Source: Galeopsis tetrahit
Taxonomy: Eukaryota; Streptophyta; Magnoliopsida; Lamiales; Lamiaceae
Length of the DNA: 64,000 nucleotides
Reading direction: 5' to 3'
Assembly: GCA_963675135.1 (NCBI GenBank)
Contig: OY776119.1
Span: 78,857,727-78,921,726, forward strand
A model generated the notes under the pieces. The model was given only the letters and a program-made list of their open reading frames with translations. It searched no databases and was not told the origin of the DNA. The position numbers were made by a program, and so were the translations under genes. Below are positions 21,745 through 32,735 of this stretch, in pieces (position 1 is the first letter of the stretch; each line of letters begins with the position of its first letter).

Positions 21745-22919
21745 TAATATAAGAAGTTAAATTAATTAAAAATTAATTCCAAATCAATTAATTTCAAATT
21801 TCAAATCTTGAAGTCGGTTGTTCTTGATGAGAACCATGAAACGAAATTAAGATTCCGACCAATCTCCAACTCAGGCCGGCAAGATTGACGGTTTGCAAAA
21901 TAATATTTGCACAAGATTTGTTATACTCAAGCTTTTTCTGATTTTATCTCCCGTCAGTTTACTCCCTTTATATAAGGGTATACAACTAATAATGTCCTAA
22001 TTTCAGTGGGCCAAGCAAAACAAAAAGGCCCAAACAAATAGCAAGTAAAGTACACAAGCCCACAAGAATTAATAACAAAGAGTAAAAACAGGACCAAAGT
22101 TGATAACAGTTTCTGCAAGCCACATTGCAGCCTTTCTTTTGGCATGTTAAGCCCATTGCCCTTCAACCCGGCTCTCGATGATACGTAATTTTGAGCCCAT
22201 CTCATCAGATCTTTCCAACTTCGAATTCATTGATTTTTGCTTGATCTTTCCAACTACGAATTAATTGATTTTTGCATGATCTTCATCACAACCGTTGATT
22301 TTATTGTATTCAACAGATCAAGACCGTTCAAGTTGTTTGACCTTTAATTAGACATATCTAGGGTTTACAGAGGAAATTATGGCGAATATTTTATTGAAAG
22401 ACGCAATTGATACGTCTTGATCTTTCCACTTCATCACAACCATTGATTAAATACCCTAAAATCGACCATGACTGTTCCTTGGTTAAATGACATCGACAGT
22501 GCATGGTTTAGGGTTTTATGTGTAATGATTATGCCTTGAAAGTAGTACTTAATTATGCTCAATGTCGCCATGAAGAAACGCGTCAATTTAATGTGTATTG
22601 AAGACGATACTAACGTGGAGTGCCGAAGGGAGGTTAACGTGGATGAGTGGAAATTGAAGACGAATTCAATTGATTTGAAGTGAATAGATAGTGGGTGAAG
22701 ACGCGTTTGAATTTTAATTTTCATAATTTTCGTAATACAAATCCTAATTAAGGTGACTAAATTAAATGTAGATTAATTATCATAATTTAAATTGATAACA
22801 ACAATAATTATCGTAATTAAAATTGTAGGTTAATTTATTTAATTTCTAACAACAAAAATAATTTTCGTAATTTAAATTGATAACAACAATAATATTCGTA
22901 ATTTAGGTTGATAAATGTA
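21745..22919. other. intergenic, no gene recognised
   Basis: Moderately AT-rich. Phrases around GATCTTTCCAACT and CATCACAACC(G/A)TTGAT recur between 22210 and 22445, a decayed direct repeat. Minus-strand frames at 21954-22205 and 22434-22724 show no recognisable domain. Confidence 0.5.
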
Positions 22920-23570
22920 GATTAATTTAATATAACACATTGAATTTTGATTTGATTGATTAACACATTGGAAATTAAATTAATGAACATTAAGTGTACA
23001 CCATTTGAATTTGATCAACACATTAAAACGAGTAATCGAACCCTAAACCTTAAACACTATACGGTGATAATTGAGTAGTCGAACTTTAAGTGTACACCAT
23101 TTGAATTTTAATTTGATCGATTAACACATTGGAAATTAAATTAATTAACATTAAATGTACACCATTCGAATTTTAATTTGATCAACACATTGAAACGAGT
23201 AATCGAACCTTAAACCCTAAACATTGTACGATGATCATGAGAATCGAGTAGTCGAACCTTAAGTGTACACCATTTGAATTTTGATTTGATTGATTAACAC
23301 ATTGAAAATTATATTAATGAACCTTAAGTGTACACCATTTGAATTTTAATTTGATCAACACATTGAAACGAGTAATCGAACCCTAAACCTTAAACACTGT
23401 ACGGTGAGAATCGAGTAGTCGAACCTTAAGTGTACACATTTGAATGATTTGATTGGTTAACACATTGAAAATTAAATTAATGAACCTTAAGTGTACACCA
23501 TTTGAATTTTAATTTGATCAACACATTGAAATGAGTAATCGAACCCTAAACCCTAAACACTATTTATAAT
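22920..23570. repeat. tandem repeat with ~165-bp period, about four units
   Basis: The marker AGTAATCGAACC recurs at 23031, 23198, 23371 and 23534 (intervals 167, 173 and 163). Each unit also holds TAAGTGTACACCATTTGAA, usually twice, and AACACATTGAAA. Units differ by substitutions and small indels, so the array is old. Confidence 0.88.
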
Positions 23571-23905
23571 AATTAGCGAACCCTGACTTTTGACATTTAA
23601 ATTACAGAAAATAAGTATAATAATTAACGAACCCTAAGTTAAATTTCGTTTAATTTATTTAACTTAATTTTTTTAAATCAATAATAATAATTACATAAGT
23701 TATTAAAATATTGTAAATCCCCCATCCCTTATCAGTCCCTTAATTTTCGAAACTAACCATTAATGAAATTAAATTTATTTACCTAAGTTATTATATTAAG
23801 TAAAGATTGGTCATATTGAATTTAATTAGGTAAACAATGATCAAATTTAGTTAAATTACCGACTGATGCAACCTTTCACTTCAAATACCCCTTCATTTCG
23901 AGTTG

Positions 23906-23913
23906 TATAAATA
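23906..23913 (+). promoter_or_regulatory. TATA box of the small gene at 23986
   Basis: TATAAATA lies 80 bp before the ATG, in a stretch followed by a CT-rich leader (CATCTTTATCTCTCATCTC), a typical plant arrangement. Confidence 0.6.
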
Positions 23914-23985
23914 GCCACACTCATACCTTTTGAAACTTACACTCATCTTTATCTCTCATCTCTTTCTCTCAAAAAATCATCAAAC

Positions 23986-24375
23986 ATGTGTTCCAAAGGA
24001 AAGGTAAAATCATTCTTAATTTCTTTTGTGTTTTTATTATGTTTACAAATGATTTAACTGTATATTTTTTTCCTGTAGGATTTCTTTCAGAGACTTATGG
24101 AGATCATCCAAAAGAACAAACGGGAGTGGGGCATACTTCGGCAGAGGCACCAGGCTGAACAACTATTTCTTTGGATGCGATGGGATAAACTTCACTCCTT
24201 GCTAGACGCTCGTCAGGTTCTGGAGCGTAAGGTGATGTTTCTCGAGGATGAGGTCTACGAAGCGGACGAAGAGGATATCAAACATGCTTAAGGGTTACTG
24301 GCTAAAGCAAAGGTTGAACTCGAGGCTGCCGTTGCTGCGTACGATACTCACCACAAAGCGTGTTTTGGTTATTGA
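23986..24375 (+). CDS. small two-exon gene of unknown function, with an in-frame stop
   Basis: The ATG at 23986 opens an 18-bp exon (MCSKGK), followed by a canonical intron 24004-24078 (GTAAAA..TGTAG). Exon 2 codes DFFQRLMEIIQKNKREWG and continues through charged helical sequence (DEVYEADEEDIKHA) to TAA at 24289-24291, giving about 77 residues. The frame stays open after this stop (LLAKAKVELEAAVAAY) to TGA 24373-24375, so the original protein was probably about 105 residues and this copy may be truncated. Heptad-like spacing suggests a helical or coiled-coil protein. I see no signal peptide or membrane segment and do not recognise the family. TATA box and leader support real transcription at some time. 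Confidence 0.6.
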
Positions 24376-24431
24376 TGATGATGTTGGACGAAGATTTTTT
24401 TTTTTTTTTTGATGATGATGGATGTTGGATG

Positions 24432-25050
24432 TTTTTTTTTTTTTTTTTTAGGATTACATAGGGTAAACGTTGAAAGCTCAAAAGAATTTTCCTATGAATC
24501 AAACACAAACTACTCCATCTCAATCATTGAGAAATGGTAGAGTTCACCGCTTCTTGTGCCAAGTTATGCGCCCTCCTGTTGCTGCTTCTAGGTGTGTAAA
24601 TAAATTTGCACACTACAAATTCTTGAGACTTCTTAAAGATCCTAGTCGCAGTCAGCAATTCCGGTCCCGCTCCCGGCCAGCTTTTTGAGCATAAATTAAT
24701 GGCTTGTTGTGAATCAGATTTTATGACCAGCCTTCTCCAGTTAAGTGTTTTGGCCTCCACAAGAGCCCTGTCAATTGCTAGTAGTTCAACTCCTAATGCG
24801 CTTCGTTGTGGGGCCACCTTTCGCGAGAAAGTGAAGGTAACGTGCCTATATTCATTGTATCCAACATCTCCAATCCCATACCTCATTTGCTCGATGTTGA
24901 AAGCACCATCTACCTCAAAGCATGCCATTCCTTCGTAATCCAGTTCCCCATCCTCAGCTGTCTTATTCAAACTATTATCCTCCTTATTGTTCTGTCCAAC
25001 CTGAACCAGTCGAAATGATTCGAGATAGTTCAAAACTGACTCGCCTGTTG
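24432..25050 (-). mobile_element. 5'-truncated LINE tail with RNase H domain
   Basis: On the minus strand the frame from 25033 to 24524 codes an RNase H-like domain as found at the C-terminus of plant LINE ORF2 and in stand-alone RVT_3 proteins. Visible motifs are FEVDGAFN, GVELLAIDRALVEA, VIKSDSQQAINL and RRAHNLAQEA, which carry the expected acidic residues. The stop is followed by a short 3' region and an A-run (18 T on the plus strand, 24432-24449). Flanks GATGTTGGATG (24421-24431) and AATGTTGGTTG (25051-25061) may be the target duplication (9 of 11). A stand-alone RNase H-like gene is the alternative, but the A-run favours a retroposon. Confidence 0.68.
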
Positions 25051-25061
25051 AATGTTGGTTG

Positions 25062-25623
25062 TTAGGTTTTTATTTTTTTTATTTTCCGTCTTAAGGTTGT
25101 TTTTTATTTTGTGTTTTTAAGTAGATCATGGGCATCTTTAGCCCTTTTGAACAGGTTTTTTTTTTTTTAATCGTGGCAAAAATACTACTAATATTATCAA
25201 TCGTTTAGTATCTAAATCGTTTCTTCTTGTTTATGATTTTTAATTTCAAATGAATATTAAACTGAATATGAGGTTAATTTATCGAAATGAATTTTAAATA
25301 TTACATAGATTAAAATTAAAAATTATATTAATAATTTCCTATGATATGTTATATCAAATTTACATATAGAAAATTAAATTTAACTAGATTAAAATTAACA
25401 TATTGTCGATCAATTAAATTGAATGTCGAATTTTACTTGGATTGGCCTAATTTTCAAATATTTCAGTTTATGTAATTTTGTATACATATTAAAACAAATA
25501 ATTTTGCTTAAACACACCCATTCATTAATGTAATTTCACTTATTTTTTAATCGAAATATGTCAATTTCATTTTAAGTTTAGTAATTTTACTTAAATACAC
25601 CCCCATCAATATAAGAAAATATT
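25062..25623. other. AT-rich intergenic DNA
   Basis: No gene. The phrase TTACTTAAATACACCCC or close variants occurs near 25507 and 25580 and again beyond the LINE at 29670, so it is a local repeat rather than a clean target duplication. Confidence 0.55.
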
Positions 25624-25988
25624 GTTGACTGGGGATACTTGAATCTGATTATGGAGAAAATGGAGAAATGGGTTATGGAATGTGTAACGACGGCATCGAC
25701 TTCGGTTCTAGTAAATGGCAGCCCGTCGGGTGAGTTTAAATTGGAGAAAGGACTAAGACAAGGAGACCCATTGTCACCTCTCATATTCCTGATAGCAGCT
25801 GAAGGGTTGAGCATTCTCATGGAAAGAGCAACTAACGAAGGGTTATTCAAAGGGGCTGAAATAAGCTAGGATATAGTCAGAATATCATACCTCCAGTTTG
25901 CAGATGACACAATTCTCATGGGAGAAGCGAGTTTGGAGAATGCATGGGTGATGAGACGGGTTTTAAGAAATATGGAGTTAATGTCAGG

Positions 25989-27244
25989 TGATGAGTCGAA
26001 TTTATTGCATATTTTTGTGCTTTAATTGAATATTTTTTGTGAATTAAATTGGTAGTTTAGTGCATCTTTTAGACTCATTATTTTATGACTTCAATTATCT
26101 TGTTATTTTTATTTTCATATTTAATTCAGGTGAGTTTGAGCATTTTAAAATTACATTGAGAAGCACGTATGAAAAGAAATTGACCCAACATTGAGGGATT
26201 CAATATTGGGCCACGACATAAATTAAAAGCACAAGACTCTCACTTAACATTCTAAATGGGCCACTGACTTAACAATTTAAGGAGGCTTTGAAAATTTAGA
26301 GGAGAAGGCCCATGCAAGGGTGACCTAACGTGGGCAGAAAACAACAATTGGAGGCAGCCATATATAAAGCAAGTAGGAGGCGTGAATTATAGGGAAGAAG
26401 CAGACAGCAGTGTGACCAATGAGTTTGATTTTGTTTATTGTTCTTTTAATTATGTTTAGTTGGTAAATTGTTTTTCTAGCCTGAGAATGTGAAACCTTGA
26501 TTTAATTATGTCTTTTTAATTAAGTGATTAACGGTTTATTTTGATTCGTGTCTCGATTTCGTTGTTATTTAATTTTATGCGAAGCATGTTTTGATTAATA
26601 GATTTATTAGGACTGGCCATCCGAGTTTATTTATTATCAATTCTAGTTAATTCACGATGTATAATCCGTAATTGTTATATTATTGTGGATATCGTAGCAA
26701 TTAAGGCAGAACACCTCAGGGGATAATAACGTCTAGGTTGCATGAAACGAGTGTCTCGTATTCATGGTCTAGTTTATTCTATTGTTTTAGGTATTGAATG
26801 TGTTTCTCGAGTTGAACCTTAAATACATGTTTTGGGGTTATTCGTAGGAACATATTAATTGGGGGTCGTACTTTCTAATTAATTAAACATAATAAACAAT
26901 TCGAGTTAGTTTGATCGTACCACTGACTTAGGGATAAGATTTGGGATTAGATTGAAATTACCGGGTTCACTAATTAAATTGGATAAATTATTCAAGGGGA
27001 AGCAATCCGAGGGCTAGATCGTTCTTTATATTTGATTCTTGTTTATTTTTATTGCTTACTTTTATTTTTCATGCTTTCTATTAGTTAGTTAGAAACCACC
27101 AATCCAACTCCCCTCATTTTTAGTGCTTTCATACACAATTTATTCAATTGAGTTACACCGTTCTCTGTGGGATCGACCCTTACTTCCCTACTGCATAGTG
27201 GTTAGTTAAGGAATTTATTTTTGGGTGTCGGCGACAGCACACCA
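25989..27244. mobile_element. solo LTR inserted in the LINE
   Basis: The block starts TGATGAGTCG and ends CAGCACACCA (TG..CA), with TCAGG on both sides (25984-25988 and 27245-27249) as a 5-bp target duplication. Excising it with one TCAGG rejoins LINE codons for MS and GLNINFDK in frame. Its 1256 bp contain CTCTGTGGGATCGACCC near the 3' side, a phrase common in LTRs of plant Ty3/gypsy elements. There is no internal region, so unequal recombination probably removed it. Orientation is not certain. Confidence 0.87.
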
Positions 27245-28415
27245 TCAGGGCTGAATATCAACTTCGATAAATGCTCGGTGATTGGCGTAAACGTGGAAGA
27301 GAATGCCTTAAATGGCATGGCTGAAATCCTGGGATGCAGAATCGACACAACCCCCTTCACCTATCTGGGAATGAGAGTTGGCTCCAATCACAGGAAAGTG
27401 TCGGAGTGGACGACTATAGTGGAAAGAATAAGGAATCGACTAGCAAGATGGGACGACAAGAAGATCTCAATGGGAGACAGAATCACTTTGTTAAACTCAG
27501 TTATTTTTTCACTTCCAACCTACTATCTGTCTTTCTATCACATACAAAAAAAAACCATGAGTGAAATTGTGAGACTTCAACGTAATTTTCTCTGGGGGGG
27601 GGGGTGAGAGTAACAATAGGAAAGTGGCTTGGATTGACTGAAAAAAATTGTGTAATTCTAAACACCTGGGGGGCTTAGTTAGGGATATTGAAACCTTCAA
27701 CATGACTCTACTAGGGAAGTGGGGATGGAGATTTTTACAGGAAAAAAGTAGTTTATGGTCTCGAGTCATTAGGTCTAGGTATGGAAACAATAGGGTAAAT
27801 GGATTTAGCTTATTATCATTTGGGAGGGAAGGGAGGGTATCATTGTGGTGGAGGGATATTTTTAAGGTAATAGGGGAGGGAAATGGTGAGTGGTTTTTGG
27901 GGAATTTAAGAAAGGTACATGGAGATGGGAAAAACTCATTTTTTTGGAAGGAAGATTGGACGGGAGAAGGGATCCTTAGAAATAGATTTTCTAGATTGTT
28001 CGAGTTAAGTTTAGACAAGGAAAAAATAGTAGGGGAGATGTGTCTTTGGGATGAGGATATTTGGAAGTGGACTTGGACATAGAGAAGGCCACTACTTGAT
28101 AGAGATCTGACATCTTTCAATAATCTTATTTCTGTGCTGGACAAGTCTCAACCGAAAAATGGAATTGAGGATTCATGGAGATGGAACCTATCGAGCACAG
28201 GGAAGTACTCTTCAAAGGAAACATACACAGTCTTACTCAACCGGAATCGGGACACTCAAATGGATGAAAGACTGGTCCAAGGATTTAAGTGCATATGGAA
28301 GAATTTCGCCCCGTCAAAAGTGAAGGCACACGCATGGAGACTACTTTGGGGACGACTACCCACAAGGACAAATCTCAGAAGACTGAATATTCTCAAACAA
28401 AACGATTACGTGAGG

Positions 28416-29149
28416 CAGTGTTTTTAAAATCAGACCGGACCAGCCGGTTCGACCGGGAGTCGGGCCTGGATCCGGTCCGAAATTGATGACAAAACCGTTT
28501 TGATGGTTCGATCGGATCAAACCGGCTGAGAACCGGAAAATAGGTAAATAACCGGGAAAATCGGAAAATTCCGGTCTAACCGTTTTTTTTTTATATTTAA
28601 TAATTTGAATCAATATTTCATTTGTGTATACGCCCAATTTTTAGCAGCGTGTGAACCTACCTACCTTCTACGGAGAAACCACGACCAAGGCGGCGCAACC
28701 GCAGCGCAACGACACATTAACAATCGCGACAACTGCATCTTCTTGATCTGATTTATGAGGTTCTGTCAACGTTTCATTTTCTCTGGTTTCCGAGTTCTCT
28801 CGACTGGTTTTCCGTCGATTACGCTTCTAATATTGCTCCATAAAACAGAATCCACGACTGAGAGGCAAGTGAGAAGCTGTTGCATAAAAAACCCTAAACA
28901 AGGTTATATATTAAAGTTAGGCCCATTAATAATTGGGCCTAATTATTTTACATTAATATCAATGGACCCAACTATCATATTAATATAATAATTAATAAAT
29001 GGGTCCAACAAAATAAAAACTGAAATAATATAAATAATTATTTAAAAATTATTTTAACGGTTGGATCGCCGGTTCAACCGGTCCAACCGGTTGGACCGTG
29101 AACCGGTAGCCAATCCGGTTTGGTCGTCGGTTCGATTATGAAAACACTG
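28416..29149. mobile_element. non-autonomous hAT-type element in the LINE
   Basis: Inverted ends are CAGTGTTTTTAAAATC and, from the right, CAGTGTTTTCATAATC. ACGTGAGG (8 bp) flanks both ends (28408-28415, 29150-29157). Many CCGGTT/AACCGG motifs lie in both subterminal regions. Removing the element and one target copy gives KQNDYVRCIFCRVHE without a frame change. The interior has no transposase. Confidence 0.92.
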
Positions 29150-29666
29150 ACGTGAGGTGTATTTTCTGCAGAGTACACGAAGAAACAGAACGACATATTT
29201 TCTTTGAATGTACTCACACCTACCAACTGTGGATGAACTGCCTAGCCTGGCTCAATATATCGAGTGCACTACCTTCTCAGTCTCTGGGAAACTGTTTAGG
29301 ATTCGGCGGCCTCATAAAAGGAAGAAACAGTAAGAAGAACTCAACATGTGGCTTTGTGTGGTTTGGCAAATCTAGAAATGGAGAAATGCAATTATATTCA
29401 GGAACGAGACATTCTCAATCCCAAGTTTCAACGAAGAACTCAAGGCGAGGTTATGGAGCTGGTTTTCTATTAAATATCCTACCCGGAGTAGATTCTGGTT
29501 CAAGAACTGGGTTGTGGATCCACTTAAATGCTTTGTTTGAGATGCTCATAGAATAATACTCTCTACCTTATGAACTCTCTCTACTTTTGATACAATGTAA
29601 ACTATTTTTGGGTATCCCTTATACCCTTTTTAATAATAAATAAATATATTTATCGATTAAAAAAAA

Positions 29667-30089
29667 GATAGTGTATTTGCTTAAATACACCCCATCATTT
29701 CATATCAATAAACTTTACGCAAAATGTAGATCAATACTAATAATATTCCCTAATTTGGGGCTTAAATAATGAATATTATTTTCGATTTTTCAATTAATGA
29801 ACTTTACGCAAAATGTAGATCAATACGCCCCCTCATATTTTTTTATTATTAAATGAACCCTAAATATTTTTTAAATTTTGAATTGAAAGTAATCATTTTT
29901 TGGGGGGTTGCAACGCATGTGTGTATGACCAAATTGGGGGTTGTTGCGTACAACAACAAAATGTACATAATATAATTATGACGGTTTGGGGGATGCCAAA
30001 GGTTGCAAAAACTCTTATGGGATGACAATATAAATACTCCTATCCATGTAAACTCATTCATCCAAAACCCTAAACCCTAATAATCTCAA
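29667..30089. other. gap with a short direct repeat; 5' region of the 30090 gene
   Basis: TGAACTTTACGCAAAATGTA and a close variant occur near 29708 and 29802. The DNA just before 30090 (TATAAATACTCC near 30030, GGTTGCAA.. motifs) resembles that before the paralogue at 30915 and is probably the duplicated promoter. Confidence 0.5.
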
Positions 30090-30474
30090 ATGGCAAGAAC
30101 ACCATCAAAGTCTACCAAGTTTCAAAAGTTCGTGCCCTCCTCATCCAAAGGTCTGATGTCCATGTATGAATATTTAAACGGCAGAATGAAGAGTTGAAAG
30201 AAGAAGTGAAGATTTTCATGAAAAGATTGTTGGGTCATTGACTCATTGCACTCCACATTCTTTAAGCGATGTCATCCTGGGTGAGGATCCTCTACATAAG
30301 ATATACGAGTACTTTGTTGAAGCAAATAGGGTCAGGGAAATTCCAGTCATTGTTCTCTCTGATTCAACAGTTAGAGACCTAGAAGATTCGACAAGTGGCG
30401 GTGGCGGTGGACGTGGAGGTGATGGTGATATGGAAGAAAGTGTGGAGGGAGGTGGTGAAGAAAATAGTGTTTAA
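30090..30474 (+). pseudogene. first of two tandem paralogues, unrecognised plant family, frameshifted
   Basis: The ATG at 30090 gives MARTPSKSTKFQKFVPSSSK and continues to about residue 36. The frame then shifts: RQNEELKEEVKIFMKRLL (about 30178-30231) is in another frame, and from 30238 the sequence THCTPHSLSDVILGEDPLHK runs to a Gly/Glu-rich tail ending at TAA 30472-30474. Alignment with 30915-31732 shows the intended order: a basic N-terminus, FVPSS, a short charged helix, MKRLL.HC.P.SLSD.ILG..PLHK..EYF..AN, and an acidic glycine-rich tail. No enzyme motif or membrane segment is visible and I do not recognise the family. A TATAAATA upstream supports past expression. Confidence 0.65.
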
Positions 30475-30914
30475 TTAGATTAGATGTTTGCCTATCTTTT
30501 TTTTTTTTTATAATTTTGGGATGTAATCTTCCCCCATTTTCCAATCGAATCTAATGAATGAAAGTTTAGTTATTAATTTACTTTTATTATTTTTTGTGAA
30601 GTAAACAACACCAATATTAATGGTAGATTAATGAAACTAAACCCAAATTAAATCCTATCAAATCTGTAAAAAAAAAAAAATTTAACCTAAATTATCAATT
30701 TTAAGTATCTTGACATAGTAAAAAAATTCTAAACATCACCACTAGCCCTAAAACTTCTCAAACAAAAAAACTTATTTTGGAGGAGGCGAAGGGTTGCAAT
30801 GCGTATGGACGAAAGGTTGCAACGCGTGTGGTAGAAAGGTTGCAATGGGGGATTATAAAAGATGAGTAACACAAAGTCATGTAAATTCAATCAAACATCA
30901 TCTACGAATTTCAA

Positions 30915-31732
30915 ATGGCACCATCAAAGTCTGAAAAATTTGAAGAATTTGTTCCTTCCTCCCCCAAAACCCTTTTGTCGATGTATGGATACACTAAGAG
31001 AGAAAATCAATAATTGAAAGTAGAAATCAAGCTTTTCATGAAGAGGCTATTGGTTCACTGCCCGCCACGATCTTTGAGCGATATCATTCTGGGCGACAAT
31101 CCTTTGCATAAAATGCACGAGTATTTTCTCAAAGCAAATAGGTCAAGGGGGATTCCATTGGACGTGCTTCCCGACTCCAGTGTGCGAGACGTAGTTAAAA
31201 AATATTCAGTAAGGTGGTGTTTGTTTTGGGATTGGCAAATCCGGATTTGGATTGGCCCAATTCCAATCCAATTTCTTTCAATTCATTTCAATCTAAATAC
31301 AAATCCAAATAACAATCCACCCCTACAATACACTTATACGCCTATTTTTATACAATCAAATCATTCATTCTCTTTCCTACTTTCTTCTATCTCTTACTTT
31401 TCTTTCACACACTCATTCTCTCTCCTACTTTCTTCTCTCTTTTACTTTTTTTCACTATTAACAATAATAAAATATTATAACATCACTCTTGATGTGACAT
31501 AAAGTTAAATCTACCCATACTTCTCAATCTTTAACCAAACACAACTTACACAACAATTACTAGTCATGGATTACCCAAATCTCAATCCAATCCACCACAA
31601 TCCAAATTCAATCCACCACAATCTCAAACCAAACACCACCTAAGTGTTGGAAGTGTTGGTGGTGGCGGAGGTGGCGAAGCCGGTGACGATAGCGGTTGGG
31701 ACACAGGTGGTGAAATGGAAGATGAGGATTAG
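30915..31732 (+). pseudogene. second tandem paralogue, with stop codon and MITE insertion
   Basis: The ATG at 30915 gives MAPSKSEKFEEFVPSSPKTL. An in-frame TAA at 31011-31013 follows ENQ, after which LKVEIKLFMKRLLVHCPP and SLSDIILGDNPLHKMHEYF remain in the same frame. The frame is then cut by a 428-bp MITE (31213-31640). After it the coding sequence resumes (GSVGGGGGGEAGDDSG) and ends at TAG 31730-31732. Removing the MITE and one TAA restores the frame exactly. Only one stop separates this copy from an open frame apart from the MITE, so it is the less damaged of the pair. Confidence 0.68.
31213..31640. mobile_element. PIF/Harbinger (Tourist-like) MITE
   Basis: The ends GGTGGTGTTTGTTTTGGGAT and, from the right, GGTGGTGTTTGGTTTGAGAT are inverted repeats, with TAA on both sides (31210-31212, 31641-31643). 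Subterminal GGATTGG/CCAATCC repeats are frequent. It sits inside the coding sequence of the second paralogue. Confidence 0.87.
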
Positions 31733-32479
31733 GGTAGTATATTTTAGGATTTTTTTTTATATGTAATCTTACTCAATTAATGGAATTAATTTTTTTTTAA
31801 TTTTATTTAATTATTGTAAAATATTTACCCTAATTTAAATAATATCTAAATCAATCGATTTTAACTGAAGTTTACTTGTAAAAATACAAATTGAATTGAC
31901 TACATACAAATCTTCTTATCACTTATAAAATAAATAAATTATGGACTTGTAAAAATTTCAATTCGAAAAGTAAGAAATCAAAATCCTAATACGGACCCAT
32001 CCTAAATTAATGGAAATTGAATGGAAAATCAATGAAAAATTGAAAATTGAATGGGAAATCAAATTAAACCCTAAATTCTAACAAGAAGCCGAAATTGTTG
32101 TTGTACTACACAAATCTTCCCCCATTTTCTTCTCAATCTAAATCATCCCTAGCCCTAAAAATTCTCAAACAAAAAAATATAGATTTTCTTTTGTAAAATT
32201 ATCAGTTCTCATAAAGGAAAACTCAAATTAAATCCTAACAAATCAAACTCAAATTGAACTTGGTAAGGAAATTAGAATCGATGAGATAAATTATTACAAA
32301 ACATAAACTTTAAATTGATCGGAGATAATTACTTGCTGCAATTGTGGAATGAACACACAAAACACAAGCTTGCAAAACCACCTACAATTCTAGAAAAAAA
32401 AAAATGCAGGAAGAAGGATGAATAAAGACCGATAATATTGCATAACTTCATTTCCAATTCTTTTCGGATGATAAGAACT
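31733..32479. other. AT-rich intergenic DNA
   Basis: No gene is seen. AATCTTCCCCCATTTT occurs here (about 32107) and also after the first paralogue (about 30524), so part of this may be duplicated 3' sequence. Confidence 0.5.
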
Positions 32480-32735
32480 TTAGGCCTCCTTCGTTTCATC
32501 TACTTTCAGATTTAATCCAAGATTCGAATTTGAATCATCTTCATACGACTTCTCCTGGAAATACGTAGTGTGTGCATCGTTAGCCTCGTCTTCAGTCCGA
32601 AAAGATTTGCACATGGAACCTTTGTCCAAGGACATGTGGAGCACATTCACTCCAACTATCATAAATTACGACTCGTACGCATTTGAAGACTACATAATAT
32701 TTTTCAACCTTTTTTACGCTTGTACTACTAAACAT
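32480..32735 (-). pseudogene. RNase H1 N-terminal (viroplasmin-type) domain protein, frameshifted
   Basis: On the minus strand an ATG at 32735 opens MFSSTSVKKVEKYYVVFK, followed by VIYDSWSECAPHVLG. A one-base change near 32630 then moves the continuation (KGSMCKSFRTEDEANDAH) to another frame, which ends at TAA 32480-32482. The pattern YYVVF..xIYDSW.EC..HV.G..KSF.TE.EA..A is that of the small RNA:DNA-hybrid-binding domain found at the N-terminus of RNase H1 and in many plant proteins. No catalytic RNase H domain follows. A short acidic tail ends the protein. It could be a small domain-only host gene or a retroelement remnant. Confidence 0.58.

Larger units (their letters stand above)
25624..29666 (+). 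mobile_element. 5'-truncated L1-type LINE split by two insertions
   Basis: LINE coding segments are 25624-25988, 27245-28415 and 29150-29666. The first codes RT motifs (VNGSPSGEFKLEKGLRQGD, LQFADDTILMGEA). The second continues with SGLNINFDKCSV, then KWGWRFLQEKSSLWS and EDSWRWNLSSTGKYSS. The third holds the zinc-binding part RCIFCRVHEETERHIFFEC. Damage includes TAG at 25867, an 11-G run at 27594-27604 that shifts the frame, a TGA where TGG is expected near 27640, TAG near 28080, and shifts after 29340. The 3' end has GGGTAT..ATACCC and an A-run (29659-29666). It belongs to the same family as 10165-10988. The solo LTR 25989-27244 and the hAT element 28416-29149 interrupt it. Confidence 0.9.

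Noticed and set aside
32480..32735. Endogenous pararetrovirus as the source of the viroplasmin-type domain
   Set aside because: No movement protein, coat, RT or other caulimovirus-like region lies nearby, and the domain is common in plant host proteins.
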